Below, in pieces: positions 1 through 6,728 of a DNA stretch of 11,549 nt (positions are counted from its first letter, which is position 1; each line of letters starts with the position of its first letter). Origin of the DNA: an uncultured Clostridia bacterium. Its GTDB lineage: Bacteria; Bacillota; Clostridia; Christensenellales; Borkfalkiaceae. Under the pieces are notes generated by a model. It was not told where the DNA came from, did not search any database, and was given only the letters and a program-made list of their open reading frames with translations. The translations under genes and the position numbers were made by a program. The stretch lies in contig CAKQKA010000055.1 in the NCBI GenBank assembly GCA_934247855.1, positions 1-11,549 on the forward strand, written 5' to 3'.

Positions 1-28
1 GAATTATAGCATATTTCTCGGCGTTTTA
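1..28 (+). repeat. Truncated copy of dispersed repeat
   Basis: TTATAGC at 4-10 and CGGCGTTTT at 19-27 occur with the same spacing as in the copy at 4537-4573. The window edge cuts off the left half of the core, so this is assigned by similarity to that one copy only. Confidence 0.45.
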
Positions 29-49
29 CAATATTTTTGAACCTTTTAT

Positions 50-78
50 TTGCTATTTAAATAAAAAAATGTTAATAT
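50..78 (+). promoter_or_regulatory. Weak candidate promoter for the first gene
   Basis: TTGCTA at 50-55 and TAATAT at 73-78 are separated by 17 bp, each matching the sigma-A consensus at 4 of 6 positions. The stretch is AT-rich and lies 30 bp before the start codon at 109. Other pairings, such as TTGAAC at 37-42, are about as weak. Confidence 0.25.
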
Positions 79-108
79 AAAAATAAAGGTAAGAGGAGAA
101 TCGATCGC

Positions 109-702
109 ATGAAAATTAAAACGGCAAATTTGTTGTGCGCTTTAGCGCTTATATTGCAGGTTGTAGGTGCGCTTTTTGTCCTGATACTTTTGTTTATGGG
201 TAAACTTTCGGAGTGTTTTCCGTCGTCGTCCGACGCCGGCGAGGCAATCGGCGCGGCTTGCGTTTCGATCATGTCGATTTTCTTTATCGTTCTAGCTATG
301 ATTTGTCAAGCTGCCGCGGCATTGGTCGGGCTGGTAACCGTATTTTCGGGCAAACGCAAGGTTTCGGTAACGGTAGGCACAACGTTTATCACTATTTTTT
401 CCGCCGCCGCGCTCGCACTGTATTTCTTTACTTTTGTAATGATTTCGTCTGCGGTGAATTCGTCGGGTACGGGCATAATGGGCGTTTCACTGTGGCTTAG
501 CATTATCGTTTGTATCTATACCGTTGCGGTTTACATTGCTTCGGGCGCGATGAAAAACAAGGCGATAACCAAGAAAAACAATCAGACGGCTAACCCGACT
601 TTTGAAGAGGTAAAAGGCGAAAGCGGCGAAAAGTCCGCCGATAATTCCGACGCCGAAGAGGCAACTTACAGTAAAAGCGAAGAAGATAAAAATGACGAAT
701 AA
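109..702 (+). CDS. Four-helix membrane protein with acidic tail, function unknown
   Basis: A 197-residue protein that I do not assign to a named family. Hydrophobic segments at about residues 7-29, 48-78, 86-116 and 125-145 predict four membrane helices. Between helices 1 and 2 is a short polar loop with Ser, Asp and Glu. The last 50 residues are strongly hydrophilic: first basic (KNKAITKKNN), then rich in Glu, Asp, Ser and Lys, so this tail is probably disordered and cytoplasmic. The start is supported by AAGAGGAG at 91-98, about 10 bp before the ATG. It lies 85 bp upstream of tyrS in the same direction, and I see no clear terminator between them, so read-through is possible. A four-helix small membrane protein could be a channel accessory or stress protein, but nothing in the sequence decides this. 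Confidence 0.8.
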   Translation: MKIKTANLLCALALILQVVGALFVLILLFMGKLSECFPSSSDAGEAIGAACVSIMSIFFIVLAMICQAAAALVGLVTVFSGKRKVSVTVGTTFITIFSAAALALYFFTFVMISSAVNSSGTGIMGVSLWLSIIVCIYTVAVYIASGAMKNKAITKKNNQTANPTFEEVKGESGEKSADNSDAEEATYSKSEEDKNDE

Positions 703-717
703 TTTCGGTTTATATGC

Positions 718-743
718 GATAATCGACTTATAGACCGACTTTT
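718..743 (+). repeat. Dispersed repeat, exact core copy
   Basis: GATAATCGACTTATAG at 718-733, six variable bases, then TTTT at 740-743. It begins 15 bp after the stop codon of the upstream membrane protein gene and lies in the short gap before tyrS. The same 16-base core is found exactly at 4537-4552 and, reversed, at 2585-2600. Confidence 0.85.
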
Positions 744-787
744 AATGAAGAATAATACAAAAAAGAAGAACTCGAGGAGAGAATATT

Positions 788-2002
788 ATGGCAAAAAGCG
801 TATATGACGTATTGAAAGAAAGAGGTTTTATCAAGCAGACGATTTATGATGAAGATCTGCAAAAAATGCTTGAGGAAGAAAAAGTTTCGTTTTACGTCGG
901 GTTCGATCCCACTGCGGACAGTTTGCATATAGGGCACTATATTCCCATTATGGCAATGGCGTGGATGCAGAAATTCGGTCATACGCCCATCGCGCTTTTC
1001 GGCGGCGGTACGGGTATGATCGGCGATCCGTCGGGAAGAACGGATATGCGTTCTATGATGACCGTCGAAACAATCGACCACAACGTTGAATGTTTCAAAA
1101 AGCAGATGTCGAGATTTATCAGGTTCGACGGCGAAAACGCGGCGATAATCGCTAACAATAAGGATTGGCTGTTGTCTCTTAACTACGTTGAATTTTTGCG
1201 CGATATCGGCGTGTATTTCTCGGTAAACAAAATGCTTACCGCCGAATGTTATAAACAACGGCTTGAAAAAGGTCTGACTTTCCTTGAATTTAACTATATG
1301 CTGATGCAAGGTTACGACTTTTTGAAGTTAAACGATTTGTACGGCTGCAAATTAGAACTCGGCGGCGACGACCAGTGGTCGAACATGCTTGCCGGCGTTG
1401 ATCTTATTCGCCGCAAAAAACAAAAGGACGCATTTTGTCTTACCTGCACGCTGCTCCTTAACAGCGACGGCAAAAAGATGGGCAAGACGCAAAAAGGCGC
1501 GCTGTGGCTTGACGAAAACAAGTGTCCCGTTTACGATTTCTATCAGTATTTCAGAAACGTGGAGGATTGCAAGGTTGCCGAGTGCATGAGGCTTCTGACT
1601 TTTATGGATATGGAAGAAATCGCAGAGCTTACCGCTTATAACGACGAACGTATCAATGCGGCTAAGGAAAGACTTGCCTACGAGGTTACCAAACTCGTTC
1701 ACGGCGAGGAAAAAGCCGAAGAATGTCGCCGTCAGGCAAAGGCTGCGTTCTCGGGCGACGAATCCAACATGCCCACGTTTGAAATACCCGTAACCACTAC
1801 GTTTATTCCCGAAATTTTAACTTTGGTCAAGGCTGCTCCGTCCAGGGGCGAGGCAAGACGGCTTATCGAGGGCGGTGCCGTTTCTGTCGGCGACAAAAAG
1901 ATAACCGCCGCCGATATGACGCTTCCGGGCGACATTGTTGAAAAGGGCGAGTTTGTTCTGCATAAAGGCAAAAAATTCCACGTTAAGGTTGTTTTGAAAT
2001 AA
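788..2002 (+). CDS. tyrS: Tyrosyl-tRNA synthetase
   Basis: Attaches tyrosine to tRNA-Tyr, using ATP, in the cytoplasm. The 404-residue protein has the expected class I architecture. The HIGH motif is exact at residues 47-50 within GFDPTADSLHIGH. The tyrosine-binding region contains GGDDQWSN at 192-199, and the KMSKS-type loop is KMGKT at 230-234. A C-terminal S4 RNA-binding domain spans about 340-400 (PSRGEARRLIEGGAVSVGD). Its length is normal for bacterial TyrRS. The ATG follows GAGGAGAG at 774-781. It heads a compact operon: its TAA shares one base with the ATG of the next gene. Many Firmicute tyrS genes have a T-box leader, but only 85 bp separate this gene from the one before, which leaves no room for one. 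Confidence 0.97.
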   Translation: MAKSVYDVLKERGFIKQTIYDEDLQKMLEEEKVSFYVGFDPTADSLHIGHYIPIMAMAWMQKFGHTPIALFGGGTGMIGDPSGRTDMRSMMTVETIDHNVECFKKQMSRFIRFDGENAAIIANNKDWLLSLNYVEFLRDIGVYFSVNKMLTAECYKQRLEKGLTFLEFNYMLMQGYDFLKLNDLYGCKLELGGDDQWSNMLAGVDLIRRKKQKDAFCLTCTLLLNSDGKKMGKTQKGALWLDENKCPVYDFYQYFRNVEDCKVAECMRLLTFMDMEEIAELTAYNDERINAAKERLAYEVTKLVHGEEKAEECRRQAKAAFSGDESNMPTFEIPVTTTFIPEILTLVKAAPSRGEARRLIEGGAVSVGDKKITAADMTLPGDIVEKGEFVLHKGKKFHVKVVLK

Positions 2003-2628
2003 TGAGCTTTATAACCGCCAATTCCGATGAATATCGGTTGGAAATCAAGCGTTCGGAATTTGTCTGCGTGATCCGTCACGTTGACAGCGAAGCTGAGGCT
2101 AAAGATTTTATCGCCGAGCGCAAAAAAATACACTCGCTTGCCACGCATAATTGCTATGCTTACCGCGTGAGCGAGGACGGAACCGAACGCGTGCGTTATT
2201 CCGATGACGGCGAGCCGCAGGGAACTGCAGGCTTGCCGATTTTGAATGTGCTGAAAAATAAGGAATTTATGAACGTGGTCGCCGTGGTTACAAGGTATTT
2301 CGGCGGTATCAAACTCGGTGGGGGCGGGCTTGTCCGTGCTTATTCCGAAGCTTGCGCGGGTGCGGCGGAAATCGCAAAGGTAACCGAGTGCGTTTTGTGC
2401 GCCGAGTTTTTAATTGAATTTACTTACGAAAACTATAAAAAATTCTCCGCATTCAAACTTCCCGAAAGGTCGGTTATTCGCTCGACAGAGTATTCCGACA
2501 AGGTGTCGGTGCGCCTTGCGGTCGATGAAAAATATGCGTCGGATTTTGTTTCGTCATTTGATAATTTTTACTGTAAAAGGCAGCCTATAAGTCGATTATC
2601 TGATGTTTTAGTGTCTTTTGAAAGGTAG
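2002..2628 (+). CDS. YigZ/IMPACT-family protein
   Basis: A 208-residue member of the UPF0029/IMPACT family (YigZ in E. coli, YvyE in B. subtilis). Its biochemical role is not settled; the eukaryotic IMPACT homologues act on translational control through GCN2. The family signature is clear: HNCYAY near residues 49-54, SDDGEPQGTAGLP near 70-82, and VVTRYFGGIKLGGGGL near 94-109. The C-terminal half fits the usual alpha/beta domain of about 70 residues. The start overlaps the tyrS stop by one base (TAATG), so translation is probably coupled. The last codons are unusual: residues 195-200 (PISRLS) are encoded by a reversed exact copy of the dispersed 16-base repeat, which lies 26 bp before the stop. 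The tail may therefore have been altered by repeat insertion. Confidence 0.93.
   Translation: MSFITANSDEYRLEIKRSEFVCVIRHVDSEAEAKDFIAERKKIHSLATHNCYAYRVSEDGTERVRYSDDGEPQGTAGLPILNVLKNKEFMNVVAVVTRYFGGIKLGGGGLVRAYSEACAGAAEIAKVTECVLCAEFLIEFTYENYKKFSAFKLPERSVIRSTEYSDKVSVRLAVDEKYASDFVSSFDNFYCKRQPISRLSDVLVSFER
2575..2600 (-). repeat. Dispersed repeat, exact core copy inside coding sequence
   Basis: The minus strand reads GATAATCGACTTATAG from 2600 to 2585, then six bases, then TTTT at 2578-2575. This is the same layout as the intergenic copies, but it lies within the 3' end of the YigZ-family gene, whose reading frame it keeps open. Confidence 0.85.
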
Positions 2629-2633
2629 AACTT

Positions 2634-3254
2634 ATGAAGAATATCACGGCTGTTACCGTTCAGCAAAAGAATAAAAACAAGAGCAACGTTTATATAGACG
2701 GGCAATATTATTGTTCGCTCTCAAACGTTTGCGTCATAACCAACAAACTGAAAGCGGGCGTGTCTTTAGAGGACGACGAGTTCGAGCGAATTTTGCTTGA
2801 GGACGGCGAAAGCGCGGCGTTCGAGCTTGCTTTGGGTTACGTTTGCAAATATATGCGAACGAAAAAGCAAACGACAGACTATCTTATGAAGCGGGGATAC
2901 GCTTACCCCGTTGCGTTCAGAGCGGTGGAAAAACTTATCGGGTACGGCTATTTATCCGACGACGATTTTGCCGAAGCGTATGTTTTGCAAAACAAAAATT
3001 CAAAGGGAAAACTGCTTTTAAAACGACAGCTTCGTCAAAAGGGGATTGATGAAAAGTGCGCCGATAAGGCGATTAACGAGCATTTCGAGGACGAAACAGA
3101 ACCATGTTTGCAGGTTGCCGAAAAGTATATGCGGAACAAAGAACCGTCTTTTGAAAATTTCGGAAAATGTTATCGTTACTTGCTGTCGAAAGGCTTTTCG
3201 TTCGATGCGGCAAGCTCGGCGATAGACGCATTGAAAAAGGGAGAAGATTTTTAA
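2634..3254 (+). CDS. recX: Regulatory protein RecX
   Basis: RecX binds RecA filaments and usually limits RecA recombinase and coprotease activity. The 206-residue protein begins with a beta-rich N-terminal section (residues 1-60), as in Firmicute RecX. It is followed by tandem three-helix repeats. Repeat 1 covers about 63-108 (MRTKKQTTDYLMKRGY, then GYGYLSDDDFAEAYV). Repeat 2 covers about 109-155 (KGKLLLKRQLRQKGID). A weaker third repeat reaches the C terminus (YRYLLSKGFSFDAASSAID). It starts 5 bp after the previous stop, with AAAGG as a likely ribosome binding site, and its TAA shares one base with the next ATG. recA is not in the window. The assignment rests on the characteristic KRxLxxKGI and GYxxDxxFA patterns. 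Confidence 0.9.
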   Translation: MKNITAVTVQQKNKNKSNVYIDGQYYCSLSNVCVITNKLKAGVSLEDDEFERILLEDGESAAFELALGYVCKYMRTKKQTTDYLMKRGYAYPVAFRAVEKLIGYGYLSDDDFAEAYVLQNKNSKGKLLLKRQLRQKGIDEKCADKAINEHFEDETEPCLQVAEKYMRNKEPSFENFGKCYRYLLSKGFSFDAASSAIDALKKGEDF

Positions 3255-3739
3255 TGGGCGTGTTCAATTATTACGGGTTGATTGCGGTTATAACGATTTT
3301 AGTGCCTGATTTAATGTGGGCGATTAGTAAAAAAGGCGAATTTACCGAGTATTACAATAACAGGCTCGTTTCCGTGCTCGAACAAATCGGCAGGTTCGGT
3401 TGCTTTGTTACGATGATCGTAAACATACCGTACACTTATTTCGGTTATTTTTTCGAGTACGGTAATCTTGTTTATCTGCTTTTTTCGGGTATCGTTGTTT
3501 GCGTTTATCTTATCGGGTGGATCGCAAAAGGCGAAAAAGAGGGCGTTGGTTATGCTTTATGGCTGTCTATTGCGCCGTCTGTGCTGTTTTTGGTTGACGG
3601 AATATTGATTTTAAGTATTCCTCTTATAGTTTTTGCGGTAATTTTTGCGCCTTGCCACATTCTTATATCGTATAAAAATGCATATGCGGAAGCGAAAAAA
3701 CATTTGCTCGCCGAAGAAAAGAATAACAAAAATGATTGA
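3254..3739 (+). CDS. Small multi-helix membrane protein, function unknown
   Basis: A 161-residue protein that I do not recognise. It has about four to five hydrophobic segments: residues 4-22, 46-68, 73-93 and a long stretch from 101 to 141 that could be two helices. A basic and acidic tail (YAEAKKHLLAEEKNNKND) follows. An upstream in-frame ATG at 3167 would run deep into recX. The ATG at 3254 is preferred because it overlaps the recX TAA by one base, as at the tyrS junction. The 3' end overlaps the biotin ligase start by 8 bp. Its place in the operon suggests co-expression with recX and the ligase but does not indicate a function. Confidence 0.8.
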   Translation: MGVFNYYGLIAVITILVPDLMWAISKKGEFTEYYNNRLVSVLEQIGRFGCFVTMIVNIPYTYFGYFFEYGNLVYLLFSGIVVCVYLIGWIAKGEKEGVGYALWLSIAPSVLFLVDGILILSIPLIVFAVIFAPCHILISYKNAYAEAKKHLLAEEKNNKND

Positions 3740-4442
3740 CGAATTTTTTGAAAACAAATTCACTATAGAACGTCTTGAAAAGGTAGATTCTACCAATACA
3801 TATATAGAAAAAAAGTATTTAAAAAAGAGAAAGCCCGCCGTTGTTCGCGCGGATATGCAAACGGGCGGAATGGGTACAAAGGGCAGGTCTTTTATATCCG
3901 CACCCGGCGGATTGTATTTTTCACGACTGGTTTTTTATGATTTTTTGCCCGTTGAACGCTCTTTCGAAATAATGACGGGTTACGCCGTTGCTGTAGTCAA
4001 AACTTTGCATGCGTTTGATATCGATGCGAAAATCAAGTGGCCTAACGACATACTTGTTAACGGCAAAAAGATTTGCGGCATACTCATAAAAAACGGATTT
4101 CGCGGCGATTTTGTAGATTATTCGCTTACGGGTGTGGGTATTAACGTAAATAACCCCATCGCGCCCGAAATTTCCGATATCGCTATCTCTATGCAGGAGG
4201 TAGCGGGCAAAACTTTCGATATCGACAGCGTGTTTTTCACTTTTTTAAAAAACGCGGGCGAGAGGGTTTCTATTGACGAATATAAATCGTACAGCGCGGT
4301 GCAGGGCAGGCGCGTGCAGGTTGTTCGCGCTAACGAAACCTTTGAAGCTATGGTTGCAGATATTTCGGACGACGGGCGGCTCGTGCTTGAAAACGGCGAA
4401 AAACTTTCCGCCGCCGAACTCGATTTAAAAATAAGACTTTAA
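3732..4442 (+). CDS. birA: Biotin--protein ligase, no DNA-binding domain
   Basis: Activates biotin as biotinyl-AMP and transfers it to a lysine on biotin carboxyl carrier proteins. The 236-residue protein starts directly with the catalytic domain (KVDSTNTY, residues 17-24) and has no N-terminal helix-turn-helix, so it is a monofunctional group I ligase and not a repressor. KWPNDIL at 102-108, the KKICGIL segment (111-118) with the expected catalytic Lys at 113, and GVGINVN at 124-130 are all present. A small SH3-like C-terminal domain covers about 190-236. The biotin loop reads QTGGMGTKGRSF (43-54) instead of the usual GRGRRGR type, which is unusual. An upstream in-frame ATG at 3645 lies inside the previous gene. 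The ATG at 3732, with a purine-rich stretch before it, aligns far better with the family. A strong terminator follows. Confidence 0.9.
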   Translation: MIDEFFENKFTIERLEKVDSTNTYIEKKYLKKRKPAVVRADMQTGGMGTKGRSFISAPGGLYFSRLVFYDFLPVERSFEIMTGYAVAVVKTLHAFDIDAKIKWPNDILVNGKKICGILIKNGFRGDFVDYSLTGVGINVNNPIAPEISDIAISMQEVAGKTFDIDSVFFTFLKNAGERVSIDEYKSYSAVQGRRVQVVRANETFEAMVADISDDGRLVLENGEKLSAAELDLKIRL

Positions 4443-4467
4443 TTGTTGAATAACACAATAAAAGGCA

Positions 4468-4500
4468 GCCGCACTGTAAGTTAAATTACAGTGCGGCTTT
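4468..4500. terminator. Intrinsic terminator between convergent operons
   Basis: A perfect 12-bp stem (GCCGCACTGTAA at 4468-4479 with its complement at 4486-4497) encloses a 6-base loop. It is followed by TTT on the plus strand; on the minus strand the opposite side gives a TTTT run. It can therefore end both the biotin ligase operon and the kinase operon. Confidence 0.9.
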
Positions 4501-4536
4501 ATCGTAACAGAACAAATTATTGGTATTGTAAGTGCC

Positions 4537-4561
4537 GATAATCGACTTATAGCGCGATTTT
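4537..4561 (+). repeat. Dispersed repeat, exact core copy
   Basis: GATAATCGACTTATAG at 4537-4552, then CGCGA and TTTT. The similarity continues into CGGCGTTTT, as in the truncated copy at the left window edge. It lies between the terminator and the 3' end of the sensor kinase gene. Confidence 0.85.
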
Positions 4562-4579
4562 CGGCGTTTTTTTGTCGTT

Positions 4580-5644
4580 TTATTTAACAGACGGTGCGGA
4601 CGGTTGTTTCTTTTCGGGTAAGGTGAGGGTAAACGTCGAGCCATGCCCTTCGACGCTTTGCGCGTCGACTTTTCCGCCGCAAAGAAATGCGATTTTTGCT
4701 ACGATTGCAAGTCCTAAGCCGTTGCCTTCCGTTTTGTGGGAATCGTCGCCCTGATAGTAACGCTCAAAAATTCTTGACAGAGTTTTTTCGCTCATACCGC
4801 AGCCGTCGTCTTTTACCACAAAATACACCAAATCGTCGCGTTTATACAGCTCTACGCGCACGTTACCGCCCGGCGGCGTGTATTTAACGGCGTTTGAAAT
4901 AAGATTGATAAACGCCTGACCGAGCAAAGAATCGTCCCAGAAATAACTGATTTTTTCCAGTTCGTACGAAAGGTTGATGTCCTTTTTCTGAAAATCTTTG
5001 GAAAGCAGCAATAAGCAGTTTTCGGTGAGTTCGTTAAGCTGAAAAGTCGTTTTGTTGCACACGCCTTGCCCCTCGAGTTTGCTTAGCAGCAGGGTGTTTT
5101 TTGCAAGTTTTAATAGCCTTGTGCTTTCGTCGTAAATAATCTGGGCGTATTCTTTTCGCTCGCTTTCGGTAACGTCGCCTAAAAGCAGTTCGGCATAGCC
5201 GTTTATGCTTGTAATCGGCGTTTTAAGCTCGTGCGAAAAATTGGATACAAAATCGTTCCTCAGTACGTTCACGCTTTTCAGGTCTTTAACCATTTTGTTA
5301 AGTTCTGCACCGATCGGTCCGTAAATTTTATCGGGCGCATCGGGGAACATAACGTCAAAATTTCCGTTTGCCACCTCGGTTATTGCTTGTTTGAATCGTT
5401 CATGTTCGCGCGACAAATGCTTAACGAACAATGCTGCGAGCGAAGTGCCTAAAACACAGGAAATGGCAAAAGATACTATGACTATAACGGTGATATCCGT
5501 ACCCGGAAAGTTAACGCCCGACCATTTTGCCGTAAGAATCAGAAATATCATTAAAAGAGACGATACGAATAAACTGAAGAACACCAGAAGTATTATTCTT
5601 ATGGTGAAAGAAGGAGTCATTTTTAAGCGATTATTGTTTTTCAT
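4580..5644 (-). CDS. Sensor histidine kinase (HAMP, HisKA, HATPase)
   Basis: Partner of the response regulator just upstream. It would autophosphorylate and pass phosphate to that regulator. The 354-residue form has two membrane helices at about 17-39 and 51-74, separated by only about 12 residues, so there is no extracytoplasmic sensor domain. A HAMP linker follows (about 75-125), then an H-box FSHELKTP with the phospho-acceptor His138, N-box NLISNAVKYTP (Asn251), G1 DDGCG (about 279-283), F-box with Phe293 (IFERYY), and G2 GNGLGLA (about 307-313). An ATG at 5683 would add 13 residues. The ATG at 5644 is chosen because it follows AGAGGAA and overlaps the regulator stop by 14 bp. The near absence of an outside loop points to sensing in the membrane, in the cytoplasm or through a partner protein. 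The stimulus is unknown. Confidence 0.93.
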   Translation of the reverse strand: MKNNNRLKMTPSFTIRIILLVFFSLFVSSLLMIFLILTAKWSGVNFPGTDITVIVIVSFAISCVLGTSLAALFVKHLSREHERFKQAITEVANGNFDVMFPDAPDKIYGPIGAELNKMVKDLKSVNVLRNDFVSNFSHELKTPITSINGYAELLLGDVTESERKEYAQIIYDESTRLLKLAKNTLLLSKLEGQGVCNKTTFQLNELTENCLLLLSKDFQKKDINLSYELEKISYFWDDSLLGQAFINLISNAVKYTPPGGNVRVELYKRDDLVYFVVKDDGCGMSEKTLSRIFERYYQGDDSHKTEGNGLGLAIVAKIAFLCGGKVDAQSVEGHGSTFTLTLPEKKQPSAPSVK

Positions 5645-6314
5645 TCCTGATTCCTCTGTATCCGAATCCGCGTACGGTCGCAATGTCGATCTCGGGGAAC
5701 GGTGCGATTTTGTTTCTTATACGGTTGATATGCACCTTGACGGTATCGGAAAAACTGTCGGTTTCCGTGCCCCAGAACTCGTCCATCAGTTGATTTTTGG
5801 TAAAAATCTTTTCGGGATAGGTCAGCAGTTTATATAAAATGAGGAATTCTTTTTTAGAGAACAGTTCCTTGTCGCCCTTGTCGTTGTAAACCGAAAGCGA
5901 CTGGTAATCTACCGTGCACGAGCCGACTACGATTTTCTTTTCCTTTCTTATATCTGCGCGCTTTATAATGGCGTTTATGCGCAAAACCAACTCCTCATGG
6001 TCGATGGGCTTTACCATATAATCGTCCGCGCCGCAGTTAAATCCCGATTTTTTATCGTCGATGCTCTCTTTTGCCGTGGCAAGTATAACGGGTATTTCTT
6101 TGCCTTCGGCGCGCAAAGTTTCTACCATGGTAAATCCGTCCATAACGGGCATCATTACGTCGGCAACGATAAGATCGATGTCGTTCGTCTTTAACTTTGC
6201 TAAGGCGTCCTCGCCGTTTACGGCTGTAACAACGCCGAAACCTGCGCGTTTAAGCCAGATTTCCATCAGCTTTAATATGTTGACTTCATCGTCTACACTC
6301 ATAATATTATACAT
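5631..6314 (-). CDS. OmpR/PhoB-family response regulator
   Basis: A 227-residue transcription factor. The receiver domain (1-115) has the acidic pair D8-D9, phospho-acceptor Asp52 (IVADVMMP), Thr80 and Lys102 (MVKP). The C-terminal winged-helix domain (about 130-225) carries the family features FSKKEFLILYKLL, a recognition helix near DTVKVHINRIRNKI, and the wing end VRGFGYRG. The ATG at 6314 sits after a strong GGGAGGGAG on the minus strand. It is the first gene of a two-gene unit with the kinase. Upstream lie a sigma-A promoter with a palindrome over +1 and a CGGTAAA direct repeat with 11-bp period, which suits binding by an OmpR-type regulator and so possible autoregulation. The regulon cannot be deduced from the sequence. 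Confidence 0.95.
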   Translation of the reverse strand: MYNIMSVDDEVNILKLMEIWLKRAGFGVVTAVNGEDALAKLKTNDIDLIVADVMMPVMDGFTMVETLRAEGKEIPVILATAKESIDDKKSGFNCGADDYMVKPIDHEELVLRINAIIKRADIRKEKKIVVGSCTVDYQSLSVYNDKGDKELFSKKEFLILYKLLTYPEKIFTKNQLMDEFWGTETDSFSDTVKVHINRIRNKIAPFPEIDIATVRGFGYRGIRNEKQ

Positions 6315-6348
6315 ATTCTCCCTCCCGAAAATGAAAGCGATAATCTAA

Positions 6349-6374
6349 AAAAGTGAGGCTATAAGCCCGTTATC
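6349..6374 (-). repeat. Dispersed repeat, diverged copy in regulator leader
   Basis: The minus strand reads GATAACGGGCTTATAG from 6374 to 6359, matching the 16-base core at 13 positions. It is followed by CCTCAC and a run of T, the same spacing as the other copies. It lies about 45 bp upstream of the response regulator start, inside the predicted leader transcript. Confidence 0.65.
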
Positions 6375-6461
6375 GACACTTTCAATGTAATTTTTTAGGC
6401 AAAAGTATACCGAATCTTGCAGAATTATTTTATATCTGTCAAACCCATTTTACTTTATTTG

Positions 6462-6479
6462 CGGTAAAGATACGGTAAA
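6462..6479. promoter_or_regulatory. Direct repeat, candidate response regulator box
   Basis: CGGTAAA occurs at 6462-6468 and 6473-6479, separated by GATA, an 11-bp period. OmpR/PhoB-type regulators commonly bind tandem half-sites on one helical turn. Its place upstream of the response regulator gene makes autoregulation plausible. No binding data exist here. Confidence 0.45.
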
Positions 6480-6500
6480 AAAGCCGAACCATATCAAACT

Positions 6501-6512
6501 TGACCATGGTCA
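6501..6512. promoter_or_regulatory. 12-bp perfect palindrome at predicted +1, possible operator
   Basis: TGACCATGGTCA is a perfect palindrome. The minus-strand promoter at 6514-6542 would start transcription near 6507, inside this palindrome, which is a standard position for a repressor operator. The binding protein is unknown. Confidence 0.45.
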
Positions 6513-6513
6513 T

Positions 6514-6542
6514 ATTTTACACCGAATTTAATCAAAAGTCAA
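6514..6542 (-). promoter_or_regulatory. Sigma-A promoter for the two-component operon
   Basis: On the minus strand, TTGACT (6542-6537) is followed after exactly 17 bp by TAAAAT (6519-6514), each matching the consensus at 5 of 6 positions. Start of transcription near 6507 would give a leader of about 190 bases before the regulator ATG. That leader contains the direct repeat and one dispersed-repeat copy. Confidence 0.7.
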
Positions 6543-6595
6543 GTATGGCGTATATAATAAACCCCGCCCGAAGAAACGCCGATAAACTCGTTCCT

Positions 6596-6614
6596 TGCGC
6601 ATGCGCATACGCAT
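6596..6614. repeat. Hexamer repeat with embedded palindrome
   Basis: Three consecutive hexamers, GCGCAT, GCGCAT and ACGCAT (6597-6614), form the perfect palindrome TGCGCATGCGCA at 6596-6607. They end 33 bp upstream of the -35 element of the leucine-rich repeat gene and may be a regulator site. The rest of the 414-bp gap 6315-6728 holds the two promoters and sites listed separately. Confidence 0.4.
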
Positions 6615-6647
6615 ATAGACAAAAATTTAAAAAATAGCGTTTTTCAA

Positions 6648-6676
6648 TTGACAAAGCATGCGTTTATTGGTAAAAT
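6648..6676 (+). promoter_or_regulatory. Strong sigma-A promoter for the leucine-rich repeat lipoprotein
   Basis: A consensus TTGACA at 6648-6653, exactly 17 bp, then TAAAAT at 6671-6676. Predicted transcription start is near 6684. This excludes a possible TTG translation start at 6648 and supports the ATG at 6729. Confidence 0.85.
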
Positions 6677-6728
6677 AAACAGCGTTACGATAAAAAGTTG
6701 CATCATGCCTTTTAAAGGAGAGATACAC

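Noticed and set aside
728..1309. 193-codon frame antisense to the tyrS start
   Set aside because: It covers the HIGH-motif region of tyrS on the other strand and shows no domain features.
6415..6450. TTGACA on the minus strand at 6442-6437 as a second promoter for the regulator
   Set aside because: The next good -10 (TATACT, minus strand, near 6407) is about 27 bp away, too far for a normal sigma-A spacer.
6553..6558. TATAAT on the plus strand in the divergent intergenic region
   Set aside because: A perfect -10 match, but the -35 position 17 bp upstream (AATCAA) is poor and a much better promoter for the same gene lies at 6648-6676.
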